Of a DNA stretch of 64,000 bases, positions 17,312-27,246 are shown in pieces. The DNA comes from Methylibium sp. (GTDB lineage: Bacteria; Pseudomonadota; Gammaproteobacteria; Burkholderiales; Burkholderiaceae_C): assembly GCA_013824165.1 (NCBI GenBank), contig PNNH01000005.1, positions 1-64,000 on the forward strand, given 5' to 3'. Positions within the stretch are counted from its first letter, which is position 1. Every line of letters begins with the position of its first letter. Under the pieces are notes generated by a model. The model saw only the letters and a program-made list of their open reading frames with translations. It had not been told where the DNA came from and ran no database searches. A program made the position numbers and the translations under genes.

Positions 17312-19285
17312 TCAGCTGAGCCCTGGGCGCAGCAGTCGGTTGACCGCTCTTTGCATCAGGCTGGGTTCCGCCACCGTGGTGGCCAGACCTTCCGCGCGCA
17401 GGCGCTCCAGCGCGCGCCGCGTCATCGTGTGCATGCCGCCGGCCATCTGGCTGCTGAACATGAAGAAGCTGGCGCTGTCGCTGCGCCACAGCAACTGCGC
17501 CGAGGCCCAGTGCCCCTGCAGGAACATCTTGCAGCGGACGCCGGCCCGCAGACCGTCCACCCAGGCCGTGGGGCTGCTGGCCGCGTCGGCCTCGCCATCG
17601 TCCAGGCCGATCGGCACGGTTGGCAGGTTGCCGATGCTGGTGTCGACCTGCGACGGCGGGCTCCAGCGATCGGCATCTGTTTCCGGATGCAGCAACTGAT
17701 TCAGAAGGGCCTGCTGCTCATGGATTGGCGTTGCGGCAGCTGCCGGCTGAGCCTGATCCGCCAGGCGGCGCGGCTTGGGCTTTGGCGCGGGCGGACGCAG
17801 GCGCTCGCGATGCAGCTCCATCAGCTCGTCGAGCACCGCATTGCGGCTATCGGCTGACAGCTCGATCAGGTTCATGCCTTGTTGTAGACGCTGAATCAGC
17901 GCCGGCAGCCGCTCGCGCAGCCGCAGCCGGGCTGCGTCGTCCGGCGTCGGTTCAAGCGAACTCAGCAGGTCGTCGACACAGCCCATCAGCGTCTGCACCG
18001 ACTGGGCATCGCTGCCTTCGTTTGCAATCGCATGCGCCAGCACTTCGGTCCAGGGGCCGAGCAGAAACTCAAGCAGGCGCGGTGTCAGAAGGCGCGAACC
18101 CTGGGCCTGTTGCAAGACCTGCGGCCGCAGCAAGCCCAGCAACTCGGCATGCCGCTCCTGGCGCGACAGTGCGTCGACCGCGGCTTCGGACTGCTGCAGC
18201 TGCTCGCGCTGCTCCTCGGCAATGAAGTCCTGCAGATCCGTCAAGGCGGTGTCGAAGGCTGCCCGGTCCGGCTGGGGCAGGCTGTCCAGCCTGTGCACCA
18301 GCTGCGAGACAAAGGCCAGGAAGGCGCTGCCGCGCGGATCGGTGTCAGCCGGATAGTCCGTCGCATGGGCGGCGATCTGGTTGATCAGGGTCCAGGTGGG
18401 GTGGCGCTGCGAGTCCAGCAGCGCAGGCTCGCGCTGACTCAAGGCCAGCACCGCCGAGTGAAGTTGGGCCAGGGTCTGCTTGACCGAGACATGCAGCTCG
18501 GCATCGGCCAGGAATTGCTCGAACAGGCGGCCCAGCAGCTCGGGCGTGGCCAGCTGCGTCGGGCCGAGACGGCCGCGCAGCTCCTGCAGTGCACCGGGCC
18601 GATCAAGGTCGAGGCTGGCTTCCGGCGCGCTTCCGGTCCGGCCGGGCTGGCCGGCTGATGAGTGGGATGAAGGGTGGGCTGATGGCTGAGGGCGCGCAAA
18701 AGGCATGGGCTGCACGCCCCAGGACTGCAGGTGCTCGCAGGCCAAGGCAGCGAGATCCCGCATCTGCTCGGCAAGTGCAGCAGAAAGTGCCGCCATCAGC
18801 GCCTGACGTGTCTCCGCATCAGGCGCCAGTCCTTGGCTGGCGGCGCTCAGGGCGCGGCCAAAGGCGGCGGATTGCAGCGGATGCTTGGCTTCCTCTGCGC
18901 CGAGACTGGCGTACAGGGCCGCGAAATCACGCAGCTCCCACTCGGCGCGCAGCTCAATCTGCTGGATGCTGCGCGAGATCTCGATGTCGCGTTCGGCCTG
19001 CGCTTCGTCCACCAGGGTCAGCTCGTCCAGCTTCAGCGGCCCAGTGCGGGCAGGCTGGGCCTTGGCAGGCCGCTCGGGCTCCAGCGCCGCAAGAAAGGCG
19101 CGCTCGCAGGCCAGTTGCAGCGCGGCTTGAGTCGCCTGCAGCGCCTTGGCCGCGCCCAACTGGGCCGTGGGGTTCTTGCCAGGCAGCCGCAGTTTCTGCT
19201 CTGCGCTCAGCAGCAGTTGCCGGCTCAGGTCCGGCAGCCGGGCCACCAGCAGCTGGTGCAGCTTCGCGCTGCTTGAGACGCTCAT
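17312..19285 (-). CDS. DUF1631-like protein
   Basis: A 657-residue, Ala/Leu/Gln-rich helical protein without signal peptide or membrane segment. The last hundred residues contain WVDGLRAGVRCKMFLQGHWA and LLWRSDSASFFMFSSQMAGG, then a charged helix ending QRAVNRLLRP, which resembles the PilZ-like C-terminal part of DUF1631 proteins; the family assignment is by pattern only. The function of the family is unknown. The start at 19285 forms an ATGA overlap with the stop of the upstream cyclophilin gene; a start 17 codons further up would overlap more. Translational coupling to an exported isomerase is unexplained. Confidence 0.72.
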   Translation of the reverse strand: MSVSSSAKLHQLLVARLPDLSRQLLLSAEQKLRLPGKNPTAQLGAAKALQATQAALQLACERAFLAALEPERPAKAQPARTGPLKLDELTLVDEAQAERDIEISRSIQQIELRAEWELRDFAALYASLGAEEAKHPLQSAAFGRALSAASQGLAPDAETRQALMAALSAALAEQMRDLAALACEHLQSWGVQPMPFARPQPSAHPSSHSSAGQPGRTGSAPEASLDLDRPGALQELRGRLGPTQLATPELLGRLFEQFLADAELHVSVKQTLAQLHSAVLALSQREPALLDSQRHPTWTLINQIAAHATDYPADTDPRGSAFLAFVSQLVHRLDSLPQPDRAAFDTALTDLQDFIAEEQREQLQQSEAAVDALSRQERHAELLGLLRPQVLQQAQGSRLLTPRLLEFLLGPWTEVLAHAIANEGSDAQSVQTLMGCVDDLLSSLEPTPDDAARLRLRERLPALIQRLQQGMNLIELSADSRNAVLDELMELHRERLRPPAPKPKPRRLADQAQPAAAATPIHEQQALLNQLLHPETDADRWSPPSQVDTSIGNLPTVPIGLDDGEADAASSPTAWVDGLRAGVRCKMFLQGHWASAQLLWRSDSASFFMFSSQMAGGMHTMTRRALERLRAEGLATTVAEPSLMQRAVNRLLRPGLS

Positions 19286-20262
19286 GGGCTGCGGCGCGTG
19301 GCGTCCGCCGCGCGTGTGGGAGGCAGCCCGGTGCACAACTCGATGCGGCCCGGGTTGTAGACCGACCAGCCCGTGCGGTTGCGGCGCGCATCCTGCAGCG
19401 CGGCAAAGGTGGCGCTGTCAGGGCGCAGCAGCTCAAGCGCCGGGCGCTCGGCCTCGGGCATGTCGGCCAGCATGCGCACGCGCTGGATGCCCAGGCCTTG
19501 CGCGGGTTTGTCGTAGAAGCCCATATTGGCGCCGCCGCGCGGCAGGCTGGAGAGATGTTCGATGCCCTTGAGCACGCGGCCGACCGTGGTGATGTTGAGA
19601 TCCAGCGCGCGCGGTGCATGGCCGATCACCGCATAGAGAGAGCTGCCGGTGCTGGAATCCGCCTCGTTGCCGCGGCCAGCGCCCACCATGCCGTAGCAAT
19701 GCGCCAGCCAGGCGCGGCCGGTCTTCGGATCAGCGCCGACCGGGAAGGCGTCCACATAGCCGTTGACCGGCGCCCATCCATCGGTTTCCTTCAGCGGCGT
19801 GAAGGGCAGGCCGGCCAGTGCGGCGGAGAACTCGGCCGGCAGCTTGGCGCTGGCCTCGGCGGGCAGCGGCCGAGCGCGCTCAGCCGCGCTGCCATTGGGG
19901 TCGCCCCATTGCGTGACAAAGCCATCCTGGACCCGCAAGATGGCCAGGCCGTCGAAATAGCCGCCACGCACCAGCGCGCGGATGTTGGCGGAATGGCGGG
20001 GCGCAAAACGTGTGGCCAGCGTGATCACGACCGGCCCCTGCGGCAGGTCCATCTGCAGCGTGTTTTCCAGGTCCAGCGCCTGCCAGTCGCTGGCGGGCGA
20101 CTGGGCCAGGATCTCGGCGGCGCTGCGGGGCGGTTGAGGCTTGGCGGCGGGCTCGGCTTCCTTGGCGCTGGCCGCGCCAGCCATGCCGAACAGGGCGCAG
20201 AGCAGCAGCGCTGCAGCCTGCGGGCGGGCGATGAATCTATGGCGGGATGGGCTTGCTTTCAT
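19282..20262 (-). CDS. Exported cyclophilin-type peptidyl-prolyl isomerase
   Basis: The 326-residue protein starts with a signal peptide ([25 protein letters not shown]) and contains a diverged cyclophilin domain: [45 protein letters not shown] and [20 protein letters not shown]. The catalytic arginine and Q of canonical cyclophilins correspond to [13 protein letters not shown]. Such proteins speed proline isomerisation during periplasmic folding. An insertion after [20 protein letters not shown] makes it longer than PpiA. It is divergent from dnaE (83 nt between starts) and coupled to the DUF1631-like gene. Confidence 0.85.
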   Translation of the reverse strand: MKASPSRHRFIARPQAAALLLCALFGMAGAASAKEAEPAAKPQPPRSAAEILAQSPASDWQALDLENTLQMDLPQGPVVITLATRFAPRHSANIRALVRGGYFDGLAILRVQDGFVTQWGDPNGSAAERARPLPAEASAKLPAEFSAALAGLPFTPLKETDGWAPVNGYVDAFPVGADPKTGRAWLAHCYGMVGAGRGNEADSSTGSSLYAVIGHAPRALDLNITTVGRVLKGIEHLSSLPRGGANMGFYDKPAQGLGIQRVRMLADMPEAERPALELLRPDSATFAALQDARRNRTGWSVYNPGRIELCTGLPPTRAADATRRSP

Positions 20263-20345
20263 GGGCTGTGAGCATAGCTGCGCCGGCCGCTGCTGGCGGG
20301 CAGGCCAAACCCGGGAAGGGGCCAGCGGCTCTCTACAATCTGCCC

Positions 20346-23300
20346 ATGTCTTTTGTCCATCTGCGCACCCATACCGAGTTCTCCGTCGTCGACGGCACCC
20401 TGACCATCGACGATGCCGCCAAGGCCGCGGCCAAGGACGGGCAGGTGGCCCTGGGCCTCACCGATCTGGCCAATATGTTCGGCGCGGTGAAGTTCTACAA
20501 CGCCTGCCGCGGCAAGGGCGTCAAGCCGGTGCTGGGCGCCGACTGCTGGATCGAGCCCGAGAGCGCCGACCGCCAGCCCACCCGCGTGCTGCTGCTGGTG
20601 CAGAACAGCCAGGGCTATTTGAACATCTGCGAGTTGCTGTCGCGCGCCTGGATACAGAACGTTCTGCGCAACCAAGCCTGCCTGAAGCTGGAGTGGATGC
20701 AGGAACTCAGCGAGGGACTGATCTGCCTGTCGGGCGCCCAGTTCGGCGCCATCGGCCAGGCCCTGATGAATGGCGATCGCGCGCGCGCAGCGGACTGGGC
20801 TCAGCGCCTCTCGGCCATCTATCCAAAGCGTTTCTACATCGAGCTGCAGCGCGCCGGTCTACCGGGCCAGGAGGCGCTGGTGCGCGCCTCGGTGCCGTTT
20901 GCAGCCAAGCTGGGTCTGCCGGTGGTGGCGACGCATCCGGTGCAGTTTCTCGCCGAGGAGGATTTCGAGGCGCATGAGGCGCGCGTCTGCGTGGCCGAAG
21001 GCGAGACCCTGGCCAACCCGAAGCGCATCAAGCGCTTCCTGCCGGGCCAGTACTTCAAGACCCAGGCCGAGATGGAGGCGCTGTTCGCCGACATCCCGAG
21101 CGCGCTCGCCAACACGGTGGAAATCGCCCGGCGCTGCAGCCTGAGCCTGGTGCTGGGCAAGCCTCAGCTGCCCAACTTCCCCACGCCGATACAGGCCGAC
21201 GGCACGCCGATGCCGATGGCGCAGTATTTCCGCGAGCTGTCCTTCGAAGGACTGGAGCAGCGCCTGCAGCAGCTCTATCCTGACCCGGCCAAGCGGGAGG
21301 CGGAACGGCCGCGCTATGTGGAGCGTCTGGAATTCGAGCTGGTCACCATCATCAAGATGGGCTTCCCCGGCTACTTCCTGATCGTGTCGGACTTCATCCG
21401 CTGGGCCAAGGCCAACGGCTGCCCGGTCGGGCCGGGCCGGGGCTCGGGCGCGGGTTCGCTGGTGGCTTATGCGCTGTCCATTACCGACCTGGACCCGCTG
21501 CGCTACAACCTGCTGTTCGAGCGTTTCCTGAACCCCGAGCGGGTCTCGATGCCCGACTTCGACATCGACTTCTGCCAGGGCAACCGCGACCGCGTCATCG
21601 ACTACGTCAAGGACAAGTACGGCCGCCCGGCAGTCAGCCAGATCGCCACCTTCGGCACCATGGCCGCCAAGGCGGCGCTGCGCGACATCGGCCGCGTGCT
21701 GGGCATGGGTTTCGGCCATGTGGATTCGATCGCCAAGCTGATCCCGGCGCCGCCGGGCAAGACTGTGACGCTGGCCAAGCTTCCGCCGGACTTCGACCCG
21801 GACAAGGCCAAGGTGATCTACGCCCGCCACGAGGCGCCCGAGATCGAGGAACGCGAGGCGCAGGAAGAGGAAGTGGCCGAGTTGCTGAAGCTGGCCGCGC
21901 GCGTCGAGGGCATGGTCCGCAATATCGGCATGCACGCCGGCGGCGTGCTGATCGCGCCGGGCAAGATCACCGACTTCTGCCCCATGTACCAGCAGCCGGG
22001 CTCGACCAGCGCGGTGAGCATGTATGACAAGGACGACGTCGAGGCCATCGGCCTGGTGAAGTTCGACTTTCTGGGCCTGGCCACGCTGACCATCCTGGAA
22101 CTGGCCAAGGACTTCATCGTGGCACGCCACGCCGACCGCCAGGACTTTGACTTTGCCAATGTGCCGCTGGACGACCGCAAGGTCTTCAAGCTGTTCGGCG
22201 ATGGCTACTCGGAGAGCGTGTTCCAGTTTGAATCGCCCGGCATGCAGCGACTGCTGAAGGACGCCAAGCCTTCGCGCTTTGAGGACCTGATCGCGCTGGT
22301 GTCGCTGTACCGGCCAGGTCCGATGGACCTGATTCCGTCCTTCGTGGCGCGCAAGCACGGCAAGGAAACCATCGAGTATCCGCACCCGCTGCTGGGCCAG
22401 GTGCTTGCCGAGACCTACGGTGTCTTCGTCTACCAGGAGCAGGTGATGCAGGCGGCCCAGGTGCTGGGCGGCTACAGCCTCGGTGGCGCCGACATGCTGC
22501 GCCGTGCGATGGGCAAGAAGAAGGCCGAGGAAATGGCCATGCACCGCGAGATCTTCCGCAAGGGAGCCGCGGAGAAGGGCATCGACCAGACCAAGGCCGA
22601 CGAGGTCTTCGACCTGATGGAGAAGTTCGCGGGCTACGGCTTCAACAAGTCGCACGCCGCTGCCTATGCGCTGCTGAGCTACCACACGGCCTGGCTGAAG
22701 ACGCATTACACGGCCGAGTTCTACGCCGCGAACATGACGATCGAAATGGACGACACCGACAAGCTCAAGGTGTTGCTCAATGACGCCAAGATCTTCGGCA
22801 TTGCCTTCCAGCCGCCCTGTGTCAACCGGGGCTTCTATCGGTTTGAGCCGATGGACAGCAAGCTGGTGAACTACGGCCTGGGCGCCGTAAAGGGCACCGG
22901 CCGAGGCGCGATCGAGGCCATCGTTGCCGCGCGCGAAGGCCGCGGGGAGGGCCCTCAGGGGGCGCTGGCCGGCCCCTTCAAGAGCTTCTTCGACTTCTGT
23001 GCGCGCGTGGATCGCAAGGCCGTCAACAAGCGGGCCGTAGAGGCGCTGGTCAAGGCCGGCGCCTTCGACCTGATCGAGCCCAACCGCGCCAGCCTGCTGG
23101 CCAGCGTTGCGCTGGGATATACCTTTGCCGACAAGCTGGTGCAGAACGCCGACCAGGGTGGGCTGTTCGACTTCGATGACACCCACGGCTCGTCCACCGC
23201 CGAACCCGAGCTGATGCCGGCCGCGGTCTGGACCATCAAGGAGCGCCTGTCGCTGGAGAAGACGGCGATCGGCTTCTACCTCTCCGGCCATCTGTTCGAC

Positions 23301-23882
23301 CAGCACGGTGACGAGCTGCGCCGCATGGTCAAGCGCCGCATCGTCGACCTGCAGGACAGCCGCGATCCGGTGATGGTGGCCGGCATCGTCGGCGATATGC
23401 GCATCATCAACGGGCAACGTGGCCGCGTGGCGATCTTCAAGCTCGACGACAAGAGCGATGCGATCGAGGCGGTGGCCAACGAGGAGCTGCTCAACAGCGC
23501 GCGTGAACTGCTGGCCGAGGACGAGCTGATCATCTGTTCCGGCAAGGTGCAGAACGACCGCTTCTCCGGTGGCCTGCGCATGAATGTGCAGCAGGTCTGG
23601 GATCTGGCGGCGGCGCGTGCACGCTTCGGAAAGTTCCTCAAGCTGACGGCCAACGGTGTCGCACCGCCGGTGGCCGAGGTGGTCAAGACCTGGCCCCCGC
23701 GGCGTGTCGAGTCGGAGCAGGGCCCGCTGCTGCAGGGCCTGTCTCTGCGCCTGGCGATCAAGCGCGAGGGCGCTTCGGCCGAGCTGGATCTGGGCGAGGC
23801 CGCCAAGTTCTGGCCTTGTGATGAGGCACTGGCGCGCTTCGCCAGTGGCAAGGACGGGCTGCCGCCGATCAGCTACGAGTGA
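20346..23882 (+). CDS. dnaE: DNA polymerase III alpha subunit
   Basis: The 1178-residue replicative polymerase starts with a PHP domain (FVHLRTHTEFSVVDGTLTID), continues with the C-family polymerase core (GPGRGSGAGSLVAYAL, MPDFDIDFCQGNRDRVIDYV, the catalytic aspartates), the HhH and OB regions (VMVAGIVGDMRIINGQRG), and a short tau-binding tail. Length is normal for DnaE1. Start chosen at 20346, where conservation begins; an in-frame start 33 codons upstream would enter the divergent promoter region. No neighbour shares its function. Confidence 0.96.
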   Translation: MSFVHLRTHTEFSVVDGTLTIDDAAKAAAKDGQVALGLTDLANMFGAVKFYNACRGKGVKPVLGADCWIEPESADRQPTRVLLLVQNSQGYLNICELLSRAWIQNVLRNQACLKLEWMQELSEGLICLSGAQFGAIGQALMNGDRARAADWAQRLSAIYPKRFYIELQRAGLPGQEALVRASVPFAAKLGLPVVATHPVQFLAEEDFEAHEARVCVAEGETLANPKRIKRFLPGQYFKTQAEMEALFADIPSALANTVEIARRCSLSLVLGKPQLPNFPTPIQADGTPMPMAQYFRELSFEGLEQRLQQLYPDPAKREAERPRYVERLEFELVTIIKMGFPGYFLIVSDFIRWAKANGCPVGPGRGSGAGSLVAYALSITDLDPLRYNLLFERFLNPERVSMPDFDIDFCQGNRDRVIDYVKDKYGRPAVSQIATFGTMAAKAALRDIGRVLGMGFGHVDSIAKLIPAPPGKTVTLAKLPPDFDPDKAKVIYARHEAPEIEEREAQEEEVAELLKLAARVEGMVRNIGMHAGGVLIAPGKITDFCPMYQQPGSTSAVSMYDKDDVEAIGLVKFDFLGLATLTILELAKDFIVARHADRQDFDFANVPLDDRKVFKLFGDGYSESVFQFESPGMQRLLKDAKPSRFEDLIALVSLYRPGPMDLIPSFVARKHGKETIEYPHPLLGQVLAETYGVFVYQEQVMQAAQVLGGYSLGGADMLRRAMGKKKAEEMAMHREIFRKGAAEKGIDQTKADEVFDLMEKFAGYGFNKSHAAAYALLSYHTAWLKTHYTAEFYAANMTIEMDDTDKLKVLLNDAKIFGIAFQPPCVNRGFYRFEPMDSKLVNYGLGAVKGTGRGAIEAIVAAREGRGEGPQGALAGPFKSFFDFCARVDRKAVNKRAVEALVKAGAFDLIEPNRASLLASVALGYTFADKLVQNADQGGLFDFDDTHGSSTAEPELMPAAVWTIKERLSLEKTAIGFYLSGHLFDQHGDELRRMVKRRIVDLQDSRDPVMVAGIVGDMRIINGQRGRVAIFKLDDKSDAIEAVANEELLNSARELLAEDELIICSGKVQNDRFSGGLRMNVQQVWDLAAARARFGKFLKLTANGVAPPVAEVVKTWPPRRVESEQGPLLQGLSLRLAIKREGASAELDLGEAAKFWPCDEALARFASGKDGLPPISYE

Positions 23883-23986
23883 GCGGGCCAGTCGGCAGCG
23901 GCGCCTGCCGGCTGTGGTGCAGGTGTGGCATTGCCCCCTTTTTGCGGTTTACCCCTGGCTGGCGCAGGCCTTAAGCTCTGCAACCG

Positions 23987-25267
23987 ATGCCAGCCTCGCC
24001 CAGCATGAGCCGCCCGCCTTCGACCGGTCTGATCCTGACCGGCGGCGGCGCGCGCGCTGCCTATCAGGTGGGCGTGCTGGCCGCACTGGCCCAACTGCGC
24101 CGCGATGCCGGTGTGAGTGGCGCCAGCCCGTTTCCCATCATCGCCGGCACCTCGGCCGGCGCCATCAATGCCTCGACGCTGGCGTGCCTGGCGGACGACT
24201 TTGATTCGGCGGTCGATGGCCTGGTACACATCTGGCAGAACATCCACGTCGACCAGGTCTACCGGGCTGATTCCTTCGGCGTGATCCGCACCGGGGCTCG
24301 CTGGATGACGATGATGAGCCTGGGTTGGGCGCTTGCGCGCTGGAAGCGATCGCGCCCGCGCAGCCTGCTGGACAACGAGCCGCTGGGTGAGTTGCTGCGC
24401 CGCTGGGTGCGGCTGGAGCGGCTGGACAGCATGCTGGAGCAGGGCCATCTGCAGGCGCTGGCCATCAGCGGCTCCAGCTACACATCAGGCCAACACGTCA
24501 CCTTCTATCAGACCAACAAGCCGGTCGAGCCCTGGTTGCGCTCGCAACGCGTGGCCACGCGCGCGCGCATGACGATTGAACATCTGATGGCCTCGTCGGC
24601 GATTCCCTTCATCTTCCCGGCCGAGCAGTTGGAGCTCGACGGCCAGCTGGAATGGTTCGGCGACGGCTCGATGCGCCAGAGTGCTCCGATTTCACCGGCT
24701 GTGCATCTGGGCGCCGATCGGGTGCTGGTGATCGGCGCCGGCCGCATGCACGAGCCCACCGGCTCGCGCCATGTACAGGTCAATGGCCACCCCAGCATGG
24801 CGCAGATTGCCGGCCATGCCTTGTCGAACATCTTCCTGGACGCGCTGGCGGTGGATGTCGAGCGCCTGCAACGCATCAACAACACGCTGTCCCTGCTGCC
24901 CGAGGAGGCGCGGCGCAATACCGCTTTGCGGCCCATCGACGTCCTGGTGATCGCGCCCAGCCGGCGCCTGGACGATCTGGCTGCCGAACACCAGGGCAGC
25001 CTGCCGCCGACGATGCGCGGCCTGCTGCGCAGTGTCGGTGTGCAAGGCGAGGGCAAGACGGCCAGCGGCTCGGCGCTGACCAGCTATCTGCTGTTCGAGC
25101 CCTCGTTCACCGGCGAGCTGATCATGCTGGGCATGTCGGACACGCTGGCGCGCCGCGCCGAGGTGCAGCGTTTCTTCGGCTGGCCGGCCCAGGCGCCCAC
25201 CGTCGATCCGGCCATGATGCGCCGGCGATCGGCCGGCTTTGCTGACCCACCGGCGGCGGCGGCCTGA
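23987..25267 (+). CDS. Patatin-like phospholipase
   Basis: The 426-residue protein has the patatin catalytic features: glycine-rich oxyanion motif LILTGGGARAAYQVGVL, nucleophile GTSAGAINASTL (serine) and catalytic aspartate in FGDGSMRQSAP. No signal peptide is seen, so it is probably a cytosolic or membrane-peripheral acyl hydrolase acting on phospholipids. Between the catalytic serine and aspartate is a moderately basic stretch (LARWKRSRPRSLLD) that may contact membranes. It lies between dnaE and the tetR-type gene, 85 nt before the latter's start. Confidence 0.88.
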   Translation: MPASPSMSRPPSTGLILTGGGARAAYQVGVLAALAQLRRDAGVSGASPFPIIAGTSAGAINASTLACLADDFDSAVDGLVHIWQNIHVDQVYRADSFGVIRTGARWMTMMSLGWALARWKRSRPRSLLDNEPLGELLRRWVRLERLDSMLEQGHLQALAISGSSYTSGQHVTFYQTNKPVEPWLRSQRVATRARMTIEHLMASSAIPFIFPAEQLELDGQLEWFGDGSMRQSAPISPAVHLGADRVLVIGAGRMHEPTGSRHVQVNGHPSMAQIAGHALSNIFLDALAVDVERLQRINNTLSLLPEEARRNTALRPIDVLVIAPSRRLDDLAAEHQGSLPPTMRGLLRSVGVQGEGKTASGSALTSYLLFEPSFTGELIMLGMSDTLARRAEVQRFFGWPAQAPTVDPAMMRRRSAGFADPPAAAA

Positions 25268-25326
25268 TGCTGGCGTTTCGTTGCCCGGGTCTCGGCGGTT
25301 GACCGGCGTGACGTCGGTGCTTACAT

Positions 25327-25346
25327 TACTGACCAGTCAGTCAGTA
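25327..25346. promoter_or_regulatory. Inverted repeat, probable TetR-type operator
   Basis: TACTGAC-N6-GTCAGTA, a perfect 7-bp inverted repeat, ends 6 nt before the ATG of the TetR-family gene. Inside it a second register, ACTGAC-CA-GTCAGT, overlaps. A repeat of this size directly before the regulator and its efflux genes is what an autoregulatory TetR site looks like. Binding is inferred. Confidence 0.65.
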
Positions 25347-25352
25347 CTTTTC

Positions 25353-26057
25353 ATGTCCCGACCATTGTCTCCACCGCCCGATGCTGCGCCGGTCGCCTGC
25401 GATCCGCCCGCCGGCCCGAGCGCCGGCACGCGCCGTCGCCGCAAGGAGGCGCGTCCGCAGGAGTTGCTGGCGGCGGCGCTGGCCTTGTTCGTCGAGAAGG
25501 GCTACGCGGCCACCCGTTCCGAGGAAGTGGCGGCACGCGCTGGTGTTTCCAAGGGCACGCTCTACCTGTACTACGCATCCAAGGAAGAGCTGTTCAAGGC
25601 CATGGTGCGCGAGTGCCTGGGCTCGCCGATCGCCGAGGCGCGTGCGATGGCCGAGCAGTTCGAGGGCAGCATGACCGAACTGTTGGCCCTGCTGCTCAAA
25701 GAGTGGTGGGCCCATATGGGCCAGACGGCTGCTGGCGGCATCTGCAAGATCATGATGGCCGAGGCACGCAACTTCCCAGAGCTGGCCAACTTCTTTCTCG
25801 ACGAGGTCATCAACCCCTCGCACGAGCAGCTGGTCGCGGTGATCCGGCGCGGCATCGCCGCTGGTGAGTTCCGTCCCGTGCCGCCGGATGCGGCGGTGCA
25901 GGTGCTGATCTCGCCAATGCTGCACATGGTGCTGCACCAGCATTCCTTTGGCGCCTGCCCCTTGCACGGTCCGGCCATCGATGCTGATGCGGTGCTCAGC
26001 GTGCAGCTGGACCTGATGTTGAACGGCCTGCTGGCCGCGCCGCAGTCAAAGAACTAG
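25353..26057 (+). CDS. TetR/AcrR-family transcriptional regulator
   Basis: The 234-residue protein has a Pro/Arg-rich N-terminus, then a TetR helix-turn-helix (about residues 33-82): ELLAAALALFVEKGYAATRS and VAARAGVSKGTLYLYYASKE. The C-terminal ligand domain resembles the TetR_C type found with RND pumps (FLDEVINPSHEQLVAVIRRG). The start at 25353 follows the inverted repeat described separately; an in-frame start 38 codons upstream would include the operator and the patatin 3' end. It precedes the adaptor gene by 19 nt, so it probably represses its own operon and releases DNA on binding an efflux substrate. Confidence 0.88.
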   Translation: MSRPLSPPPDAAPVACDPPAGPSAGTRRRRKEARPQELLAAALALFVEKGYAATRSEEVAARAGVSKGTLYLYYASKEELFKAMVRECLGSPIAEARAMAEQFEGSMTELLALLLKEWWAHMGQTAAGGICKIMMAEARNFPELANFFLDEVINPSHEQLVAVIRRGIAAGEFRPVPPDAAVQVLISPMLHMVLHQHSFGACPLHGPAIDADAVLSVQLDLMLNGLLAAPQSKN

Positions 26058-26076
26058 AGACAGGCAAGAACCCCCC

Positions 26077-27228
26077 ATGAAGCGCAAGACAGTCCTGATG
26101 ACCCTCGTGATCCTGCTTGTGCTCGGCGTGGGAGCAGGCTGGTGGCTCAAGCGTGGCAAGGCGCCGACCACCGTGGCGCCCACGGCCGCAGCCAGCGCGG
26201 TGCTGGAGCTGGGCACGCTGGACCTGACGCGTGCACAGAATCTGCGGCTGGAGCGGCAGATCGAGCTGTCTGGCGGCCTGCGGGCGGTCGACCAGGCGGT
26301 CGTCAAGGCCAAGGTGGCGGCTGAACTGAGGACCTTGCAGGTGCGTGAGGGCGATAGCGTGCGTGCTGGCCAGCTGCTGGGCGAACTGGACAGCACCGAG
26401 CTGGTGTGGCGCCTGCGCCAGGCCGAGCAGACGGCGGCGGCGGCCAAGGCGCAGGTGGAGATCGCCAGGCGCACCTTGGACAACAACCGCGCACTGGTCG
26501 GCCAGGGTTTCATCTCGGCCACGGCGCTGGAAGCCGCGCAGTCCAGCGATGCGGCGGCCCAGGCCAACTGGCAGGCGGCACAGGCCGCGGTGGAGCTGGC
26601 GCGCAAGGGGCTGGCGGACACGCGCCTGATCGCGCCGATCTCGGGCCAGGTCTCACAGCGGCTGGCACAGCCGGGCGAGCGCGTGGCGCTGGATGGCCGC
26701 ATCCTGGAAATCGTCGACCTGAGCCGGCTCGAACTCGAAGCCGCGGTGCCGGCCGACCAGGCCGCGGCGCTGCGCGTCGGGGCCAAGGCGCAGCTGAATG
26801 TGGAAGGGCAGAACGTCGCCGCGACGCTGCTGCGCATCAATCCTTCGGCCCAGGCCGGTTCGCGTGCGGTGCTGGTGTATCTGCGCCTGGACCAGCCGCA
26901 GGGGCTGCGGCACGGCATGTTTGCGCGCGGCACGCTGGCGGTCGAGTCCCGCGATGCGCTGGCTGTGCCGGTAAATGTGCTTCGCATCGAGAAGGCGCAT
27001 CCCTATGTGCTGCGGGTGCAGGACGGGCAGGTTAAGGCGGTGACGGTGGAGACCGGCATCAGTGGTGAGGCGCTGATCGACGGTCAGCGTCAGGGCGTGG
27101 TCGAGATCCGCAGCGGCTTGGCCGCCGGCGACTGGCTGCTGACCGGGGCGTCCGGCCAGGTGCCCGAGGGCACGCGGGTCAAGCAGGCCGCGGCGGTGGC
27201 CTCGGCAAGTTCAGCGGCTTCGCGCTGA
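26077..27228 (+). CDS. RND efflux system, periplasmic adaptor subunit
   Basis: The 383-residue membrane-fusion protein starts with one membrane segment (TVLMTLVILLVLGVGAGWWL), then the barrel-sandwich halves (VREGDSVRAGQLLGELDSTE and DTRLIAPISGQVSQRLAQPG) split by an alpha-hairpin (residues about 120-165), and a C-terminal membrane-proximal domain. This is the MexA/AcrA layout; the absence of a lipobox suggests an uncleaved anchor. It lies 18 nt before the RND permease gene and after its probable repressor. Confidence 0.91.
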   Translation: MKRKTVLMTLVILLVLGVGAGWWLKRGKAPTTVAPTAAASAVLELGTLDLTRAQNLRLERQIELSGGLRAVDQAVVKAKVAAELRTLQVREGDSVRAGQLLGELDSTELVWRLRQAEQTAAAAKAQVEIARRTLDNNRALVGQGFISATALEAAQSSDAAAQANWQAAQAAVELARKGLADTRLIAPISGQVSQRLAQPGERVALDGRILEIVDLSRLELEAAVPADQAAALRVGAKAQLNVEGQNVAATLLRINPSAQAGSRAVLVYLRLDQPQGLRHGMFARGTLAVESRDALAVPVNVLRIEKAHPYVLRVQDGQVKAVTVETGISGEALIDGQRQGVVEIRSGLAAGDWLLTGASGQVPEGTRVKQAAAVASASSAASR

Positions 27229-27246
27229 AGCCCGGAGCGCGCCGCC

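Noticed and set aside
20859-23417. 852-codon open frame antisense to dnaE
   Set aside because: Mirror image of a strongly coding gene in G/C-rich DNA; His/Gln/Val-rich composition typical of such shadows, no domain pattern.
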